From assembly GCA_963753245.1 (NCBI GenBank), contig CAVWBK010000003.1:15427-79426 (forward strand): a DNA stretch of 64,000 nt, given 5' to 3'. Made by a program: the position numbers and the translations under genes. The number at the start of each line of letters is the position of its first letter. The first letter of the stretch is position 1. The stretch comes from VRUE01 sp963753245 (GTDB taxonomy: Bacteria > Actinomycetota > Thermoleophilia > Solirubrobacterales > 70-9). The notes under the pieces are model-generated. The model was given only the letters and a program-made list of their open reading frames with translations. It ran no database searches and was not told the origin of the DNA. Below are positions 34,404 to 43,836 of this stretch, in pieces.

Positions 34404-36845
34404 ATGCTGGGACCCCGCCCCTCTTCATCTGATTGCAAAGCGTGCACTCGCCGTGGGCAACCGCGCGGCCATCCAGCTCTGAAGACCGCGGTTTTCGGTT
34501 TGGCCCACGGTTGGCGAAGACTGCAATTCCTCGGGGTGATTGCGTTTCTCTTGGCGACAGGCGCAATGCTCGCCGCCGCCCCAGTCTCCGCGGCCGATCA
34601 ACCGGTCACTGCAGCCGCGGATTCGTTGCGAACAGGCTGGTATCCAGACGAGGCCCAGCTCACTGCGCACCTCCTGGAAGAAAAAGATGGCTTCGGCCGC
34701 AACTTTGATACCCCTGTACAGGGTCAGGTCTACGCACAGCCCTTGGTTTCCGGTAACACGCTGCTGGCCGCGACCGAGGATAACTGGATTTACGGCATCG
34801 ATCCACAGAGCGGGGCGATTCGGTGGTCGCGCAATGTCGGCACCCCCTGGAACTCTGCAGATATCGGTTGCACCGACCTCGAACCACACGTGGGGATCAC
34901 CGGCACGCCGGTGATCGATCCAGACACCAACGTCGCCTACTTCTTCTCCAAGGCCTACGCTTCCGGCAATTCGGGCGCAGCAGTCTGGAAGATGCACGCC
35001 GTCGACCTCTCAAATGGCGAAGAGGAGCCCGGTTTCCCGGTACCGATCTCCGGTGAAGCTCGCAATCTCCCCGGGGTCGACTTCGACCCCACCCAGCAGC
35101 TCCAGCGTCCGGCCCTGCTGCTGATGAACGGTGTCGTCTACGCGGCCTTCGGTAGCCATTGCGACATTGAGCCCTATGAGGGTTGGATTGTCGGCGTCTC
35201 CACAGCCGGACAGATCAAAACGATGTGGGCCACATCTACGTCGGGATCGGCGATCTGGCAGTCGGGCGGCGGCCTGATCTCAGACGGAGAAGGCCAAATT
35301 ATTTTCGCCACCGGCAACGGCGCCCCGCCGCCCCCGGGCCCCGGTGATGAACCCTCGGAAGGGGAACTCGGCGAATCGGTGGTTCGGGTCGGCGTGCAGT
35401 CCGACGGGGCCCTCAAAGCGACCGATTTCTTCTCCCCCTTTGAAAACAGCTACTTCAATGAAAATGATCTTGACCTTGGATCGGGATCTCCCCTGGCGCT
35501 GCCCTCGCCGTACTTCGGCACCCCGGCCCTCCCCCACCTGATGATCGAGGTGGGCAAACCGGGCATCATTTACCTCCTCAACCGCGACGACTTGGGCGGC
35601 ATGGGTCAGGGACCGGCAGGGAAAGATGATGTTGTGCAGGAGATCCCCGAAACGGGCGGCCTCTGGGGTTCGATGGCGGTCTGGCCCGGCGACGGCGGCT
35701 ACGTCTACATTCCCGCGGTCGGCTCGGGTTCGCTTGAGATCCTCAAGTACGGCACCGAAGACGGCACACCCCATATCTCGGTGGCGGCCTCCTCATCCGG
35801 ATACCTGGGCTTTGGCTCGGGCTCGCCGGTAGTTACCTCCGATGGCACCAACCCGGGTTCGGGAATCGTTTGGATCAGCGAATGCTCGAGCCCACCGGGG
35901 TGCGAAGGCTCCACCCTCAGCGCCTACAGTTCGGTGCCGGTGGAAGGCTCCCCAAACTTGCTCTGGAGCGGGGAAATCGGCGTCTCGACCAAGTTTGCTC
36001 GTCCCGATGCGAGCGGTGGGCGCATCTACGTCGGCACCCATGATGGCCATCTCCTCGGCTTCGGCGCCACCCATCACAGGCTCGAAATTACCCGAGACGC
36101 GGCATCCGGTGGTTCGGTCACCTCGAACCTCCCCGGCATTGAATGTGGAACGATCTGCTCGCAGACCTATCCCAACGGCACTCAGGTGAATCTAGCTGCC
36201 ACTCCATCCGAACACTTCAAATTCACCGGATGGTCGGGCGGCGGCTGCGGGGGAACGGGCGCCTGCGCCGTGAAGATGTACTCGGATATCACGGTCACCG
36301 CCACTTTTGCTCGGATCACTCCCACCCTCAGCGTCTCCAAGGCGGGCAGCGGCTCGGGCACCGTTACGAGTGAACCTGCTGGGATCCAGTGTGGCGGCAA
36401 CTGCTCCGCCACCTTCGAAGAGGCCTCGGTGGTGAAACTTACGGCCATCGCTGTTGCCCACTCCTCGTTCATGGGCTGGACCGGTCCCGACGCGGGGGGC
36501 TGCGGCGCCGTCGCCACCTGCGAGGTCGCGATTGGGACAGCAAATGTCGCGCTGACAGCTACCTTTGCCCAGTTTCCCGACACAGCGATCACCCATGCGA
36601 CGATCAATAAGAAGAAGCGAAAGGCCACGTTCAGCTTCAGCGGAACCCCCGCCGGCACGGGCTTTCAGTGTGAGCTCATCAGGCCAAGGGAGATTCACAG
36701 CAGAAAGCCGAGATCAACCTTCTCATCATGCAGTTCATCCAAAACATACAAGCACCTCAAGCCGGGCCGCTACATATTTGAGGCGCGGGCCACCGGTGCT
36801 ACGGGCGCTGATCTAACTCCGGCGACCAAGCCATTCAGGATCTAG
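34404..36845 (+). CDS. Exported PQQ-like beta-propeller with two InlB-type repeats
   Basis: A protein of 813 residues. A long basic n-region precedes the signal helix (FLGVIAFLLATGAMLAAAPV), so a later start is possible. Residues ~75-550 form a PQQ-enzyme-like propeller: GQVYAQPLVSGNTLLAATED, then WIYGIDPQSGAIRWSRNVGT, ITGTPVIDPDTNVAYF, IEVGKPGIIYLLNRDDL and GGRIYVGTHDGHLLGFG. Two InlB-type modules follow (~555-720), each ending TVTATF or ALTATF with Cys pairs. A C-terminal module with Lys-rich strands and FQCEL closes the protein. Catalytic PQQ ligands were not identified, so a binding or structural role is as likely as a dehydrogenase. Confidence 0.8.
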   Translation: MLGPRPSSSDCKACTRRGQPRGHPALKTAVFGLAHGWRRLQFLGVIAFLLATGAMLAAAPVSAADQPVTAAADSLRTGWYPDEAQLTAHLLEEKDGFGRNFDTPVQGQVYAQPLVSGNTLLAATEDNWIYGIDPQSGAIRWSRNVGTPWNSADIGCTDLEPHVGITGTPVIDPDTNVAYFFSKAYASGNSGAAVWKMHAVDLSNGEEEPGFPVPISGEARNLPGVDFDPTQQLQRPALLLMNGVVYAAFGSHCDIEPYEGWIVGVSTAGQIKTMWATSTSGSAIWQSGGGLISDGEGQIIFATGNGAPPPPGPGDEPSEGELGESVVRVGVQSDGALKATDFFSPFENSYFNENDLDLGSGSPLALPSPYFGTPALPHLMIEVGKPGIIYLLNRDDLGGMGQGPAGKDDVVQEIPETGGLWGSMAVWPGDGGYVYIPAVGSGSLEILKYGTEDGTPHISVAASSSGYLGFGSGSPVVTSDGTNPGSGIVWISECSSPPGCEGSTLSAYSSVPVEGSPNLLWSGEIGVSTKFARPDASGGRIYVGTHDGHLLGFGATHHRLEITRDAASGGSVTSNLPGIECGTICSQTYPNGTQVNLAATPSEHFKFTGWSGGGCGGTGACAVKMYSDITVTATFARITPTLSVSKAGSGSGTVTSEPAGIQCGGNCSATFEEASVVKLTAIAVAHSSFMGWTGPDAGGCGAVATCEVAIGTANVALTATFAQFPDTAITHATINKKKRKATFSFSGTPAGTGFQCELIRPREIHSRKPRSTFSSCSSSKTYKHLKPGRYIFEARATGATGADLTPATKPFRI

Positions 36846-36900
36846 AGCTGCGATCGGGCCAAAGTCAGGAAGTGACGGTTGTCGGAGTGCGCCGGCGCCC

Positions 36901-37683
36901 TCACTTCCTGTAGAGGATGTGGCCGCCGAGCAGGGCGGTGACGGTGACGAGTTCGAAGCCGCGGGCGCGGAGGCCGCGGATGATGCCAGGTAGCGCCTTC
37001 GGCGTTTCGCGATGGTGGCCACCGTCGTGCATGAGGATGATCGAACCGGGTTGAGCTCGATCGATGGCGTGCGCCTGAATTTCCGCGGCGCTGTCGTGAT
37101 GATCGTCACCGGTATCGAGGTTCCAGAGCACCATCTCCAGGCCGTTTCGCTGTGCTGCTTCGGTCACCCTGCCGTCGACCAGCCCATACGGCGGCCGGAA
37201 CAGACAGGGCTCGAACCCGGTGGCTTCGCGGATGCGGAGGTTGGTCGAGCTCAGCTCCGCATTGCCGGGGTACTTAGGGTGGTGGTAGGAGTGGTTTCCG
37301 ATCTCGTTGCCGGTGGCAAGAATTTCGCGCATCAGTTCTTCGCGGCCGGCGACGTGGCGCCCCTCCTCGAAGAAGGTCGCCCGGGCGTCAAAGCTCTCAA
37401 GCGTCGCCAGGATCTCCGGGGTCTGGATCGAGTTGGGACCGTCGTCGAAGGTCAGCGCGACCCGGCGGCTCGAGCGCGGGCCTTCCTGCACCTCGGCGCC
37501 CGCAGGCGCCGTGCAGCCGATCGGCTGGCGGCCAGCTCCGATAACGGTGCCGCCGTCAGAAGCGAGCCTGCTGGCGCCGGAGGCGGGGGGATCGGCGGTG
37601 ACATTCCCGGCGCTCGCGAGCCCGAAGAGCAGCATCGCTGCCAGAAGCGCAGCACCACATCCGATCAGCCCGGATCTGGACAC
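36901..37683 (-). CDS. Polysaccharide deacetylase (NodB domain)
   Basis: About 260 residues from the GTG at 37683 (a TTG at 37692 is also possible). The frame extends upstream but would overlap the next gene and lacks coding character. An N-terminal signal or anchor helix (GCGAALLAAMLLFGLASAG) precedes the NodB fold: RRVALTFDDGPN (metal Asp), GNEIGNHSYHHPKY (His pair), FRPPYGLVD and SIILMHDGGHHRET. It removes acetyl groups from cell-wall or exopolysaccharide sugars outside the membrane. All catalytic motifs are present. Confidence 0.9.
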   Translation of the reverse strand: MSRSGLIGCGAALLAAMLLFGLASAGNVTADPPASGASRLASDGGTVIGAGRQPIGCTAPAGAEVQEGPRSSRRVALTFDDGPNSIQTPEILATLESFDARATFFEEGRHVAGREELMREILATGNEIGNHSYHHPKYPGNAELSSTNLRIREATGFEPCLFRPPYGLVDGRVTEAAQRNGLEMVLWNLDTGDDHHDSAAEIQAHAIDRAQPGSIILMHDGGHHRETPKALPGIIRGLRARGFELVTVTALLGGHILYRK

Positions 37684-37735
37684 AGCACGCAACGCTATCC
37701 AGCTGATCGGGTGGGAGCGCGGCCCGGGAGCCGTC

Positions 37736-37996
37736 TCACTCCCCGCGCAACTCGTCGAGCGAATTGACCTCGAGGTCAAATTGCTCGTCGGCCGAGCGCC
37801 GACGGCGGTACGGGCTGACGATAACCCGGTGCACCTCGCCACAGACGCAGGGGACTTCGATCGGGCTAGTGTCGGGGGCTGGGTCGGTGTCGACCTTCAG
37901 CCGCTTGAGCGTGCCGGTCTGTTTGCAACCAAACGAGATCACCCAGCCATAGTCGACGGGCTCGGCACGTTTCTTGGGACGTCGCGGTTGGGGCAT
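37736..37996 (-). CDS. Small Cys-containing protein of unknown function
   Basis: A protein of 86 residues with an ATG at 37996. The N-terminus is basic (MPQPRRPKKRAEP). Then come WVISFGCKQTGTLKRLKVD and IEVPCVCGEVHRVIVSPYRR. Three Cys (GCK, CVC) and a His could form a zinc site. The acidic C-terminus is FDLEVNSLDELRGE. No family is recognised. It lies between the deacetylase and a cupin gene on the same strand. Confidence 0.6.
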   Translation of the reverse strand: MPQPRRPKKRAEPVDYGWVISFGCKQTGTLKRLKVDTDPAPDTSPIEVPCVCGEVHRVIVSPYRRRRSADEQFDLEVNSLDELRGE

Positions 37997-38181
37997 CTGT
38001 CCATACTCGCGGTTCGCGAGGTGGAGCGTCTCGCCGAACGGCGAGATGAGCTCTCATCTGAGGTTCGCTCAGGCGCGGTGACGGGTTTCCCCAACGGCGC
38101 TGACAGGTGGGCCCCGGCCTCTCTTCACGCGATTGCGACCCTCGCCCGATTGAGTCCCTTATCCACCTGTGCCTACCGGCG

Positions 38182-38583
38182 CTAGGGAGCCCACCAATCG
38201 CGCTCGCCCTCGACATCCTCGCGCGGAGACTCACCGAGATTGGGCGCGCCGATGACGAGGATCTCGAGACCTTCAGGCCCTGCCTCATAGCCTCGCCACG
38301 CGCCGGGCGGGACTCGCGCCGCGTCCCATTCCCTGAGCTCGACGATCTCCTCGTCGACCTTCATCCGCCCGCCCCCGCGCAGCACCACGTACACCTCCTC
38401 CTGCTTCTTGTGCGTGTGACCGTAGGGAAAGCGATAGTTGGGCGGGACGCGCTGGTAGCTGAGGCCGGAATTCTCGAGCTCGAGCGCCTCGGTCGCCGCG
38501 CGGAACTCCAGGTCTGGCGCGCCGTCGAAGTTGGACCCGAGGTCCTCCAGGTCATCCTTGAGGTTCCTGAGGGTGAACGGCAC
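38182..38583 (-). CDS. Cupin-domain protein
   Basis: A protein of 133 residues with a GTG at 38583. A single cupin barrel has motif 1 (RFPYGHTHKKQEEVYVVLRG, with the two His and Glu that bind metal) and motif 2 (ARVPPGAWRGYEAGPEG), in which the usual His is absent. The N-terminus is MPFTLRNLKDDLEDLG. It is cytoplasmic. Such small cupins bind metal and small acids or sugars, or regulate; this one cannot be assigned further. Confidence 0.85.
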   Translation of the reverse strand: MPFTLRNLKDDLEDLGSNFDGAPDLEFRAATEALELENSGLSYQRVPPNYRFPYGHTHKKQEEVYVVLRGGGRMKVDEEIVELREWDAARVPPGAWRGYEAGPEGLEILVIGAPNLGESPREDVEGERDWWAP

Positions 38584-38895
38584 GGCGCAATCCTAGGGCA
38601 CCCCTGCCGAGGCTCGCGAACTGATTCAACAAGCGCCGTGCTCCCAGCTGCTTCTGGCGGCCGGGGTGATCCGGCGATGGGCTACTTCTCTGATCCTGGA
38701 GGCCCCTCACCGGCCTCCTCGGCGGCCTTTGAAAAGTCCACCCCCGGGCAGAGCGCGAGGGCGATCAGCGCCGGCGGCTCCTGCCTAAATCACCGCGATC
38801 GTGGTCTGCTCGGGCTGGACGGCGGACTCCATTTCGGCTGGGTGAGCTGGTTGACCGCCGCCGTGGATATCCCTAGCCGCCCAACCCCCGAGCGC
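38584..38895. other. Intergenic stretch without a supported gene
   Basis: Several open frames cross it, but none has a recognisable motif or protein-like hydropathy. No RNA gene or long repeat was seen. Confidence 0.5.
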
Positions 38896-40065
38896 TCAGG
38901 CGATCTGGCGTGCGGGCGTTGAATCGCTGACCCGGGCGGCCGCCAGCGCCAGCTCGGCCGCCGCGGTAGCGCTTGCCCAGGAAACCTCAGAGAGCAGCCC
39001 CGGGGCGGCGACTTGGTCACCGGCGAGGAAGACCGCGTCTCCGCGGTCGATCGCGGGGCGGTCGCGCCAGGTTTTGCCCGGCTCCTCAAGGGCACCACTC
39101 TGGCCGACCATCACCTGGCGCCGCCGCCAGGTCGTCCGCTCGCGCCAGTCAGGCAGGGAGACGTCGAGCAGCGTCTCGAGGCGCAGCGTGGCGCGCTCGG
39201 CGCTCTCATCGGGCCGGATCGGCATCTGAGCCTGGATCAGCTCCTCACCGTCGGGCGCAAGCGAGGGATCGGGCGCCGTGTAGCGCTCGATCCAGCCGGC
39301 CTCATCGAGGTCTGAGACGACGAAGGGGTCACCGCGGCGATGGTGGAGGCCGAGATCGAGGCAGACGGTGTGTCCGCTCGGCCAGCTCAGCGACCGGTCG
39401 CCGAGCAGGCGGCCGGCGTCCTCCAGCGCGGTGGCGATGATCAGCGGCGTTTGGGGCAGCGAGTCAACCGCGTGGGAGGTCTCGATCTGCACGCCGAGCT
39501 CTCGCGCCCGCTGCCCGAGTTTCTCGACCAGCGCGCTCCAGCCGCCGAGCAGGTAGCGGGCGGTGGGGGGTGGGCTGAGCAGGGTGCGCACCGCGCGCTC
39601 CCAGACGAAGGCGGCCGAGAGCGCTCCGGGATCGTGGTGGAAGGTGAAGACGCCGGCGGCGGCGCTCAGGATCTTGGATGTCGACTCGTCGGAGTGCTCT
39701 GCAGCCCAGGTGCGGAAGTCCTGATCGGTCGGTGCCCGGCGGCCGCGCAGGCGCAGGACCGCGGGCAGGATGCTGAGCGGAGGGGTGCGCCGCGAGACTC
39801 CCTGGTAGCGAAAGCGCAGGCCGCTGAGGGGCGGCCGCGCGAATGGCGGGATCAGCTCGCGCTCGGCGAGCCAGGCCCAGTTGGAGCCGTCTCGATAGAT
39901 CGCGTGAGGCCCCAGATTTGCCCGGTAGGGAGGGTCGCTGGTCCGCGCCCGCCCGCCGAGCGCCTCATGGGCCTCAAGCAGTTGGACCGGGGCACCCTGC
40001 TCTGCGCAGGCAATCGAGGCGATGAGGCCGGCGAGCCCGCCGCCGACAACGGTGATCTTGTTCAT
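38896..40065 (-). CDS. FAD-dependent amine oxidase/phytoene-desaturase-like oxidoreductase
   Basis: A protein of 389 residues with an ATG at 40065. The N-terminal dinucleotide-binding site is KITVVGGGLAGLIASIACAE, then EAHEALGGRART. The C-terminal FAD motif has GDAVFLAGDQVAAPGLLSEV. The middle holds the substrate domain (RYLLGGWSALVEKLGQRARE). The size and motifs fit NAD(P)-binding Rossmann-like amine oxidases and carotenoid desaturase relatives. It is divergent from a MocR regulator 66 bp away with an inverted repeat between them, which suggests regulated expression. The substrate is unknown. Confidence 0.85.
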   Translation of the reverse strand: MNKITVVGGGLAGLIASIACAEQGAPVQLLEAHEALGGRARTSDPPYRANLGPHAIYRDGSNWAWLAERELIPPFARPPLSGLRFRYQGVSRRTPPLSILPAVLRLRGRRAPTDQDFRTWAAEHSDESTSKILSAAAGVFTFHHDPGALSAAFVWERAVRTLLSPPPTARYLLGGWSALVEKLGQRARELGVQIETSHAVDSLPQTPLIIATALEDAGRLLGDRSLSWPSGHTVCLDLGLHHRRGDPFVVSDLDEAGWIERYTAPDPSLAPDGEELIQAQMPIRPDESAERATLRLETLLDVSLPDWRERTTWRRRQVMVGQSGALEEPGKTWRDRPAIDRGDAVFLAGDQVAAPGLLSEVSWASATAAAELALAAARVSDSTPARQIA

Positions 40066-40106
40066 GACTACCTCCTTGTGGCCGCTACAGAGCAGCCTAG
40101 GGCTTG

Positions 40107-40130
40107 ACTGGCTCGATATACAGTGCCAGT
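40107..40130. promoter_or_regulatory. Inverted repeat in the MocR/oxidoreductase divergon
   Basis: ACTGGC (40107-40112) and its complement GCCAGT (40125-40130) are spaced by 12 bp and end one base before the regulator ATG. GntR/MocR proteins often bind direct or inverted half-sites here to control themselves and the divergent gene. Confidence 0.45.
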
Positions 40131-40131
40131 C

Positions 40132-41538
40132 ATGGCTGTAGAAACCGGGCCAGTTGCCGCGCTCTTCGTCGACGTCAGACGCGGACGGGAGCGCTCGATG
40201 GGGGAGCAGATCGAGAACTCGATCAGAGCCCAGATCCGCACCGGGCGCCTGCTCGCCGATACCCGCCTGCCCTCCTCACGGGCGCTGGCGGCCGAGCTCG
40301 GCGTCTCACGCGGCGTGATCAGCGAGGCCTATGGTCAGCTCGCCGCCGAGGGTTATCTACAGATCAGACAGGGGGCCCCGGTGCGGGTCGCCGCCGCGGT
40401 TCGCGCGCCGGCTCGGCGCCCGGCCGCCCGCTCGCTGCTGGCGCGCTTTGACTACGACTTTGACCCCAGCCTGCCCGACCTTTCGGGGTTTCCGCGCGAC
40501 CGCTGGTTGCGATCGCTGCGCGCCGCCTGGCGCCAGGCACCGATCGACGCCGTTGGCTATCCCGATCCACGCGGGACCGAGTCCCTGCGCGAGGCCCTGG
40601 CCGGCTACCTGGGGCGCGTCCACGGCGCCGCCGCGGATCCTGAGCTGATCATGGTCACCACCGGCTTCTCGCAGTGCCTCGCGATGATCTGTCGTTGGCT
40701 ATACGCGAATGGCGCCGAGCACGTCGCACTCGAGGACCCCGGCTGGCACCCGCACCGTTTGATCGTCGAGCAGGCGGGCCTTCAGGTGGTGCCGATCCCG
40801 ACCGATGAGCGGGGCCTGCGGGTCGACGCGCTGCTCGCCACCGATGCCAGGGCCGTGGTGGTGACGCCTGCCCACCAGTTCCCGAGCGGCTCCGTGTTGA
40901 GCAGCGAGCGCCGCGCTGAGTTGGTCGAGTGGGCGGAGGCCAGCGAAGGGCTGATCATCGAGGACGACTTCGACGCCGAGTACCGCTACGACCGTGCGGC
41001 GGTCGGTGCTCTGCAGGGCCTGGCGCCGGAGCGGGTCGCCTATGTCGGCTCGGCGAGCAAGCGCCTGGCCCCGGGCATGCGCCTGGGCTGGACACTTCTG
41101 CCCTCCTGGCTGGCCTGGTCGCTGATCTCGGCCAAGGCCGTTGAGGATCGTGGCTCAGAGGTCATCGGTCAGCTTGCCCTGGCCGAGTTCATCGAGCGCG
41201 GCGAGCTCGACCGCCACCTGCGCCGCATGCGCCTGCGCTATCAGCGCCGCCGCGAAGTGCTCCTGGAGGCGCTGGGCAGGTGGCTGCCCGCCGCTCGCGT
41301 GGTGCGCGAAGGTGCGGCCGGGCTCTATGAGCTGGTCGAGCTACCCGATGAGATTGGCGAGTCGGCGCTGATCGCCGCTGCGGCCGAGCGTGGGGTGGGG
41401 CTCGAGGGTCTCGGGCGGCACCGTTTCGCCCCCGGGGGGCCGCCCGGACTCGTGCTCGGCTTTGGCAACCTGTCCCCGCCGGCGATCGAGCAGGGCATTC
41501 GACTCTGCGGCCAGGCAGCGCTGAGTGCCCACGGTTAG
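40132..41538 (+). CDS. MocR-type regulator (GntR helix-turn-helix + aminotransferase fold)
   Basis: A protein of 468 residues from the ATG at 40132; a GTG three codons earlier is possible. The GntR winged helix is at ~20-85 (LPSSRALAAELGVSRGVISE, then AYGQLAAEGYLQIRQG). The rest is a fold-type-I aminotransferase domain with VTTGFSQCLAMICRWL, IIEDDFDAEYRYDR (cofactor Asp) and SASKRLAPGMRLGW, in which Lys ~310 would bind PLP. MocR proteins sense PLP or amino-acid derivatives and often act on a divergent operon. The likely target is the FAD oxidoreductase (inference). Confidence 0.92.
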   Translation: MAVETGPVAALFVDVRRGRERSMGEQIENSIRAQIRTGRLLADTRLPSSRALAAELGVSRGVISEAYGQLAAEGYLQIRQGAPVRVAAAVRAPARRPAARSLLARFDYDFDPSLPDLSGFPRDRWLRSLRAAWRQAPIDAVGYPDPRGTESLREALAGYLGRVHGAAADPELIMVTTGFSQCLAMICRWLYANGAEHVALEDPGWHPHRLIVEQAGLQVVPIPTDERGLRVDALLATDARAVVVTPAHQFPSGSVLSSERRAELVEWAEASEGLIIEDDFDAEYRYDRAAVGALQGLAPERVAYVGSASKRLAPGMRLGWTLLPSWLAWSLISAKAVEDRGSEVIGQLALAEFIERGELDRHLRRMRLRYQRRREVLLEALGRWLPAARVVREGAAGLYELVELPDEIGESALIAAAAERGVGLEGLGRHRFAPGGPPGLVLGFGNLSPPAIEQGIRLCGQAALSAHG

Positions 41539-41674
41539 ACCGACCGCTTCCAGAACCCGGGTCAAAATCTTGGCCTGGGGCCCGCCTCCCAGACATCGAG
41601 AATAACCGTCTCGCGAGCCCAGCCGGCTGGTCTTTTTGTGATTTCGGGAGCGCGCTTAGAATCTCCGCCGACCG

Positions 41675-42145
41675 GTGCTTCGCTTTTGCGCGCTTTTGGC
41701 CCTCGGGGCGATAGGGATCGGGCTCCTCGGCTGCGGGGGGTCCTCGTCCTCGTCGGCCAAAGATGAACTGATCGCAAAGGCCGATCAGATCTGCACTCGG
41801 TTCGCGAAGAAACTCACGCCCGACAGGGCAGCGACCCGGCGGGCGCTGGCCGCCAAGGACCGCCGACGCGTGGGGGCCTCGCTGCAGCGCAGCGCCCGCG
41901 ACACGAGGCTTGAGATCGGCCAGCTGAAGAGGCTGAAAGCGCCAGCTGGCGATCGCCCCACCTACACCGCGATGCTGAACGCGATCGAGGCCGAGACGAT
42001 CGCCACCGATAAGTATGGATTGGCCCTGGAAACCTCGGGCCGATCGCTGACCACACCGCTCACCCTGGCGATCGAAAGCGACGCCCGGCGGGCGCAGTTG
42101 ATCGCCCAGCACTACGGCTTCGACGTCTGTGGTGCGACCAAATAG
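41675..42145 (+). CDS. Small lipoprotein
   Basis: A protein of 156 residues with a GTG at 41675. The signal is LRFCALLALGAIGIGLLGCG, with the lipobox Cys at about residue 20, followed by a Gly/Ser spacer. The mature part is helical with heptad-like spacing (DELIAKADQICTRFAKKLTP and LQRSARDTRLEIGQLKRLKA) and Cys at ICTRF and DVCGA, which could form a disulfide. A TAGAAT hexamer 12 bp upstream is a possible -10 element. Function is unknown. Confidence 0.75.
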   Translation: MLRFCALLALGAIGIGLLGCGGSSSSSAKDELIAKADQICTRFAKKLTPDRAATRRALAAKDRRRVGASLQRSARDTRLEIGQLKRLKAPAGDRPTYTAMLNAIEAETIATDKYGLALETSGRSLTTPLTLAIESDARRAQLIAQHYGFDVCGATK

Positions 42146-42173
42146 AGGCGCCGCCGGGTAGCCTGCCGCCACA

Positions 42174-43316
42174 GTGAACTTCGCCCTCTCCGATGAGCAG
42201 CAGGACTTCGTCGCCGCGATCCGTGACTTCTGCTCGCGCGAGTGCGGGACCCAGGAGCAACGCGAGAAGCTCACCAACGCCAACGAGGAGCACCACAACT
42301 TCGACATCTATCGGCAGATGGCCGAGCTGGGCTGGCTCGGGAACACGATCCCCGAGCAATACGGCGGCAGCGGCGGCACGATGCTCGACGCCTGTCTGTT
42401 CATGGAGGAGACCGCTCGCGGTCTCGCCCCGATCGGTGGTTACTCGACCACGCTGATCGTCGCCGGCGCAACCCAGCGCTTTGGGACCGAGGAGCAAAAG
42501 GCGCAGATCCTCGGCGGTATAGCGGCCGGCTCAGTCGAGGCGATCGCGATGACCGAGCCTGATTCCGGCTCCGACGTCGGCTCGCTGAGCACTTCGGCTG
42601 AGCGCGTCAACGGCGGCTTTGTGATCAACGGCCAGAAGGTCTTCATCTCCAATGCCCGCATCGCCGATCACGTGCTGATCGTCTGTCGCACGACCAAGGG
42701 AGAGTCAAAGCACGAGGGCCTGACGATGATCTCGGTGCCCCGCGAGGTCGAGGGAATGGAAATCGTCCCGATCGACACGATGGGCGGCCGCGAGACCAAC
42801 AGCCTCTATCTCAGCAATGTCGAGGCGCCCGCGGAGGCCGTCTTGGGCGAGGTCGACCAGGGCTGGACGCAGCTGATGGCGGGGCTGAATGTCGAGCGCC
42901 TGATCCTCGCCGCGACGATGCTCGGCATCGGCCAGCGCGCCTTCGATGATGCCCTCGCCTACGCCAAGGAGCGCAAACAGTTCGGCCGCCCGATCGGCTC
43001 CTTCCAGGCTCTCCAGCACCGTTTCGCCGATCTCGCCACCGACCTTGAGGCCGCCCGCTTGATGACCCGCTGGGTCGCGACCCTGACCGATGAGGCGCCC
43101 GGGCGGATGCTGCCCCAGGAGGCCTCGATGGTGAAGCTGTTCGTCACCGAGGTGACCAAGCGGGTGACGCTTGAGGGCATGCAGATGATGGGTGGCTATG
43201 GCTACTCCTCTGAGTACGACATGGAGCGCCTCGTGCGCACGGCGCTGGTCTCGACGATCTACGGCGGCACCTCGGAGATCCAGCGCGGCATCATCGCTAA
43301 AACGCTCGGGCTCTGA
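42174..43316 (+). CDS. Acyl-CoA dehydrogenase
   Basis: A protein of 380 residues with a GTG at 42174. The domains are in order: an N-terminal helical domain (MNFALSDEQQDFVAAIRDFC), the FAD/substrate beta-domain (EAIAMTEPDSGSDVGSLSTS, FVINGQKVFISNA), and a C-terminal helical domain (AYAKERKQFGRPIGSFQALQ) ending YGGTSEIQRGIIAKTLGL. The length and signatures are normal. It oxidises an acyl-CoA to the enoyl-CoA and passes electrons to ETF. Chain length cannot be told. It stands alone, without other beta-oxidation genes nearby. Confidence 0.95.
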   Translation: MNFALSDEQQDFVAAIRDFCSRECGTQEQREKLTNANEEHHNFDIYRQMAELGWLGNTIPEQYGGSGGTMLDACLFMEETARGLAPIGGYSTTLIVAGATQRFGTEEQKAQILGGIAAGSVEAIAMTEPDSGSDVGSLSTSAERVNGGFVINGQKVFISNARIADHVLIVCRTTKGESKHEGLTMISVPREVEGMEIVPIDTMGGRETNSLYLSNVEAPAEAVLGEVDQGWTQLMAGLNVERLILAATMLGIGQRAFDDALAYAKERKQFGRPIGSFQALQHRFADLATDLEAARLMTRWVATLTDEAPGRMLPQEASMVKLFVTEVTKRVTLEGMQMMGGYGYSSEYDMERLVRTALVSTIYGGTSEIQRGIIAKTLGL

Positions 43317-43380
43317 GCGCCGCCGGGCGCCGCATGGACGCCGGCGCGGACGGGCATCAAGACCAGCAATAATTAGCGCG

Positions 43381-43740
43381 ATGAACGCCGAAGGTCTGCC
43401 ACGCGAGGTGCCAAAGCCCTGGGGGCATGAGCTCTGGTTTGCCCTTTGTGATCGATACGCGGGCAAGCTCCTGCATGTCAGCGCCGGCCAGCGGCTCTCG
43501 GTGCAGTACCACGATCGCAAGGACGAGACCTCCTACCTGCTCTCCGGTCGGCTGCTGCTAAGCCAAGGGCCGGCGCACGATCAGCTCGAGAGCCGTGAGG
43601 TTCGGCCGGGATCGGCCTGGCGGATCGAACCCAAGGTCGTGCACACGATCGAGGCTCTGGAGGACTCGGTGGTGATCGAGGTCTCCACGCCGGACCTGGA
43701 GGATGTGGTTCGGGTCAGTGATCGCTACGGGCGCGCCTAG
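43381..43740 (+). CDS. Cupin protein, mannose-6-phosphate-isomerase-like
   Basis: A protein of 119 residues. The opening KPWGHELWFALCDRYAGKLL is typical of type-II mannose-6-phosphate isomerase/GMP cupin domains. It is followed by SAGQRLSVQYHDRKDETSYL and the metal-site end IEPKVVHTIEALEDSVVIEV. It is a stand-alone cupin barrel that may isomerise or bind sugar phosphates. Its place near a polysaccharide locus fits, but activity is not proven. Confidence 0.85.
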   Translation: MNAEGLPREVPKPWGHELWFALCDRYAGKLLHVSAGQRLSVQYHDRKDETSYLLSGRLLLSQGPAHDQLESREVRPGSAWRIEPKVVHTIEALEDSVVIEVSTPDLEDVVRVSDRYGRA

Positions 43741-43836
43741 GCTAGCTGACCTGACCAGCCGCGCTCCGCGAGCCGCATCCCGCCGCCGCCGCCTCTCGGG
43801 CCAGCTTGTTGGATCGGGCAGCGGAGCAGCGGGCCC

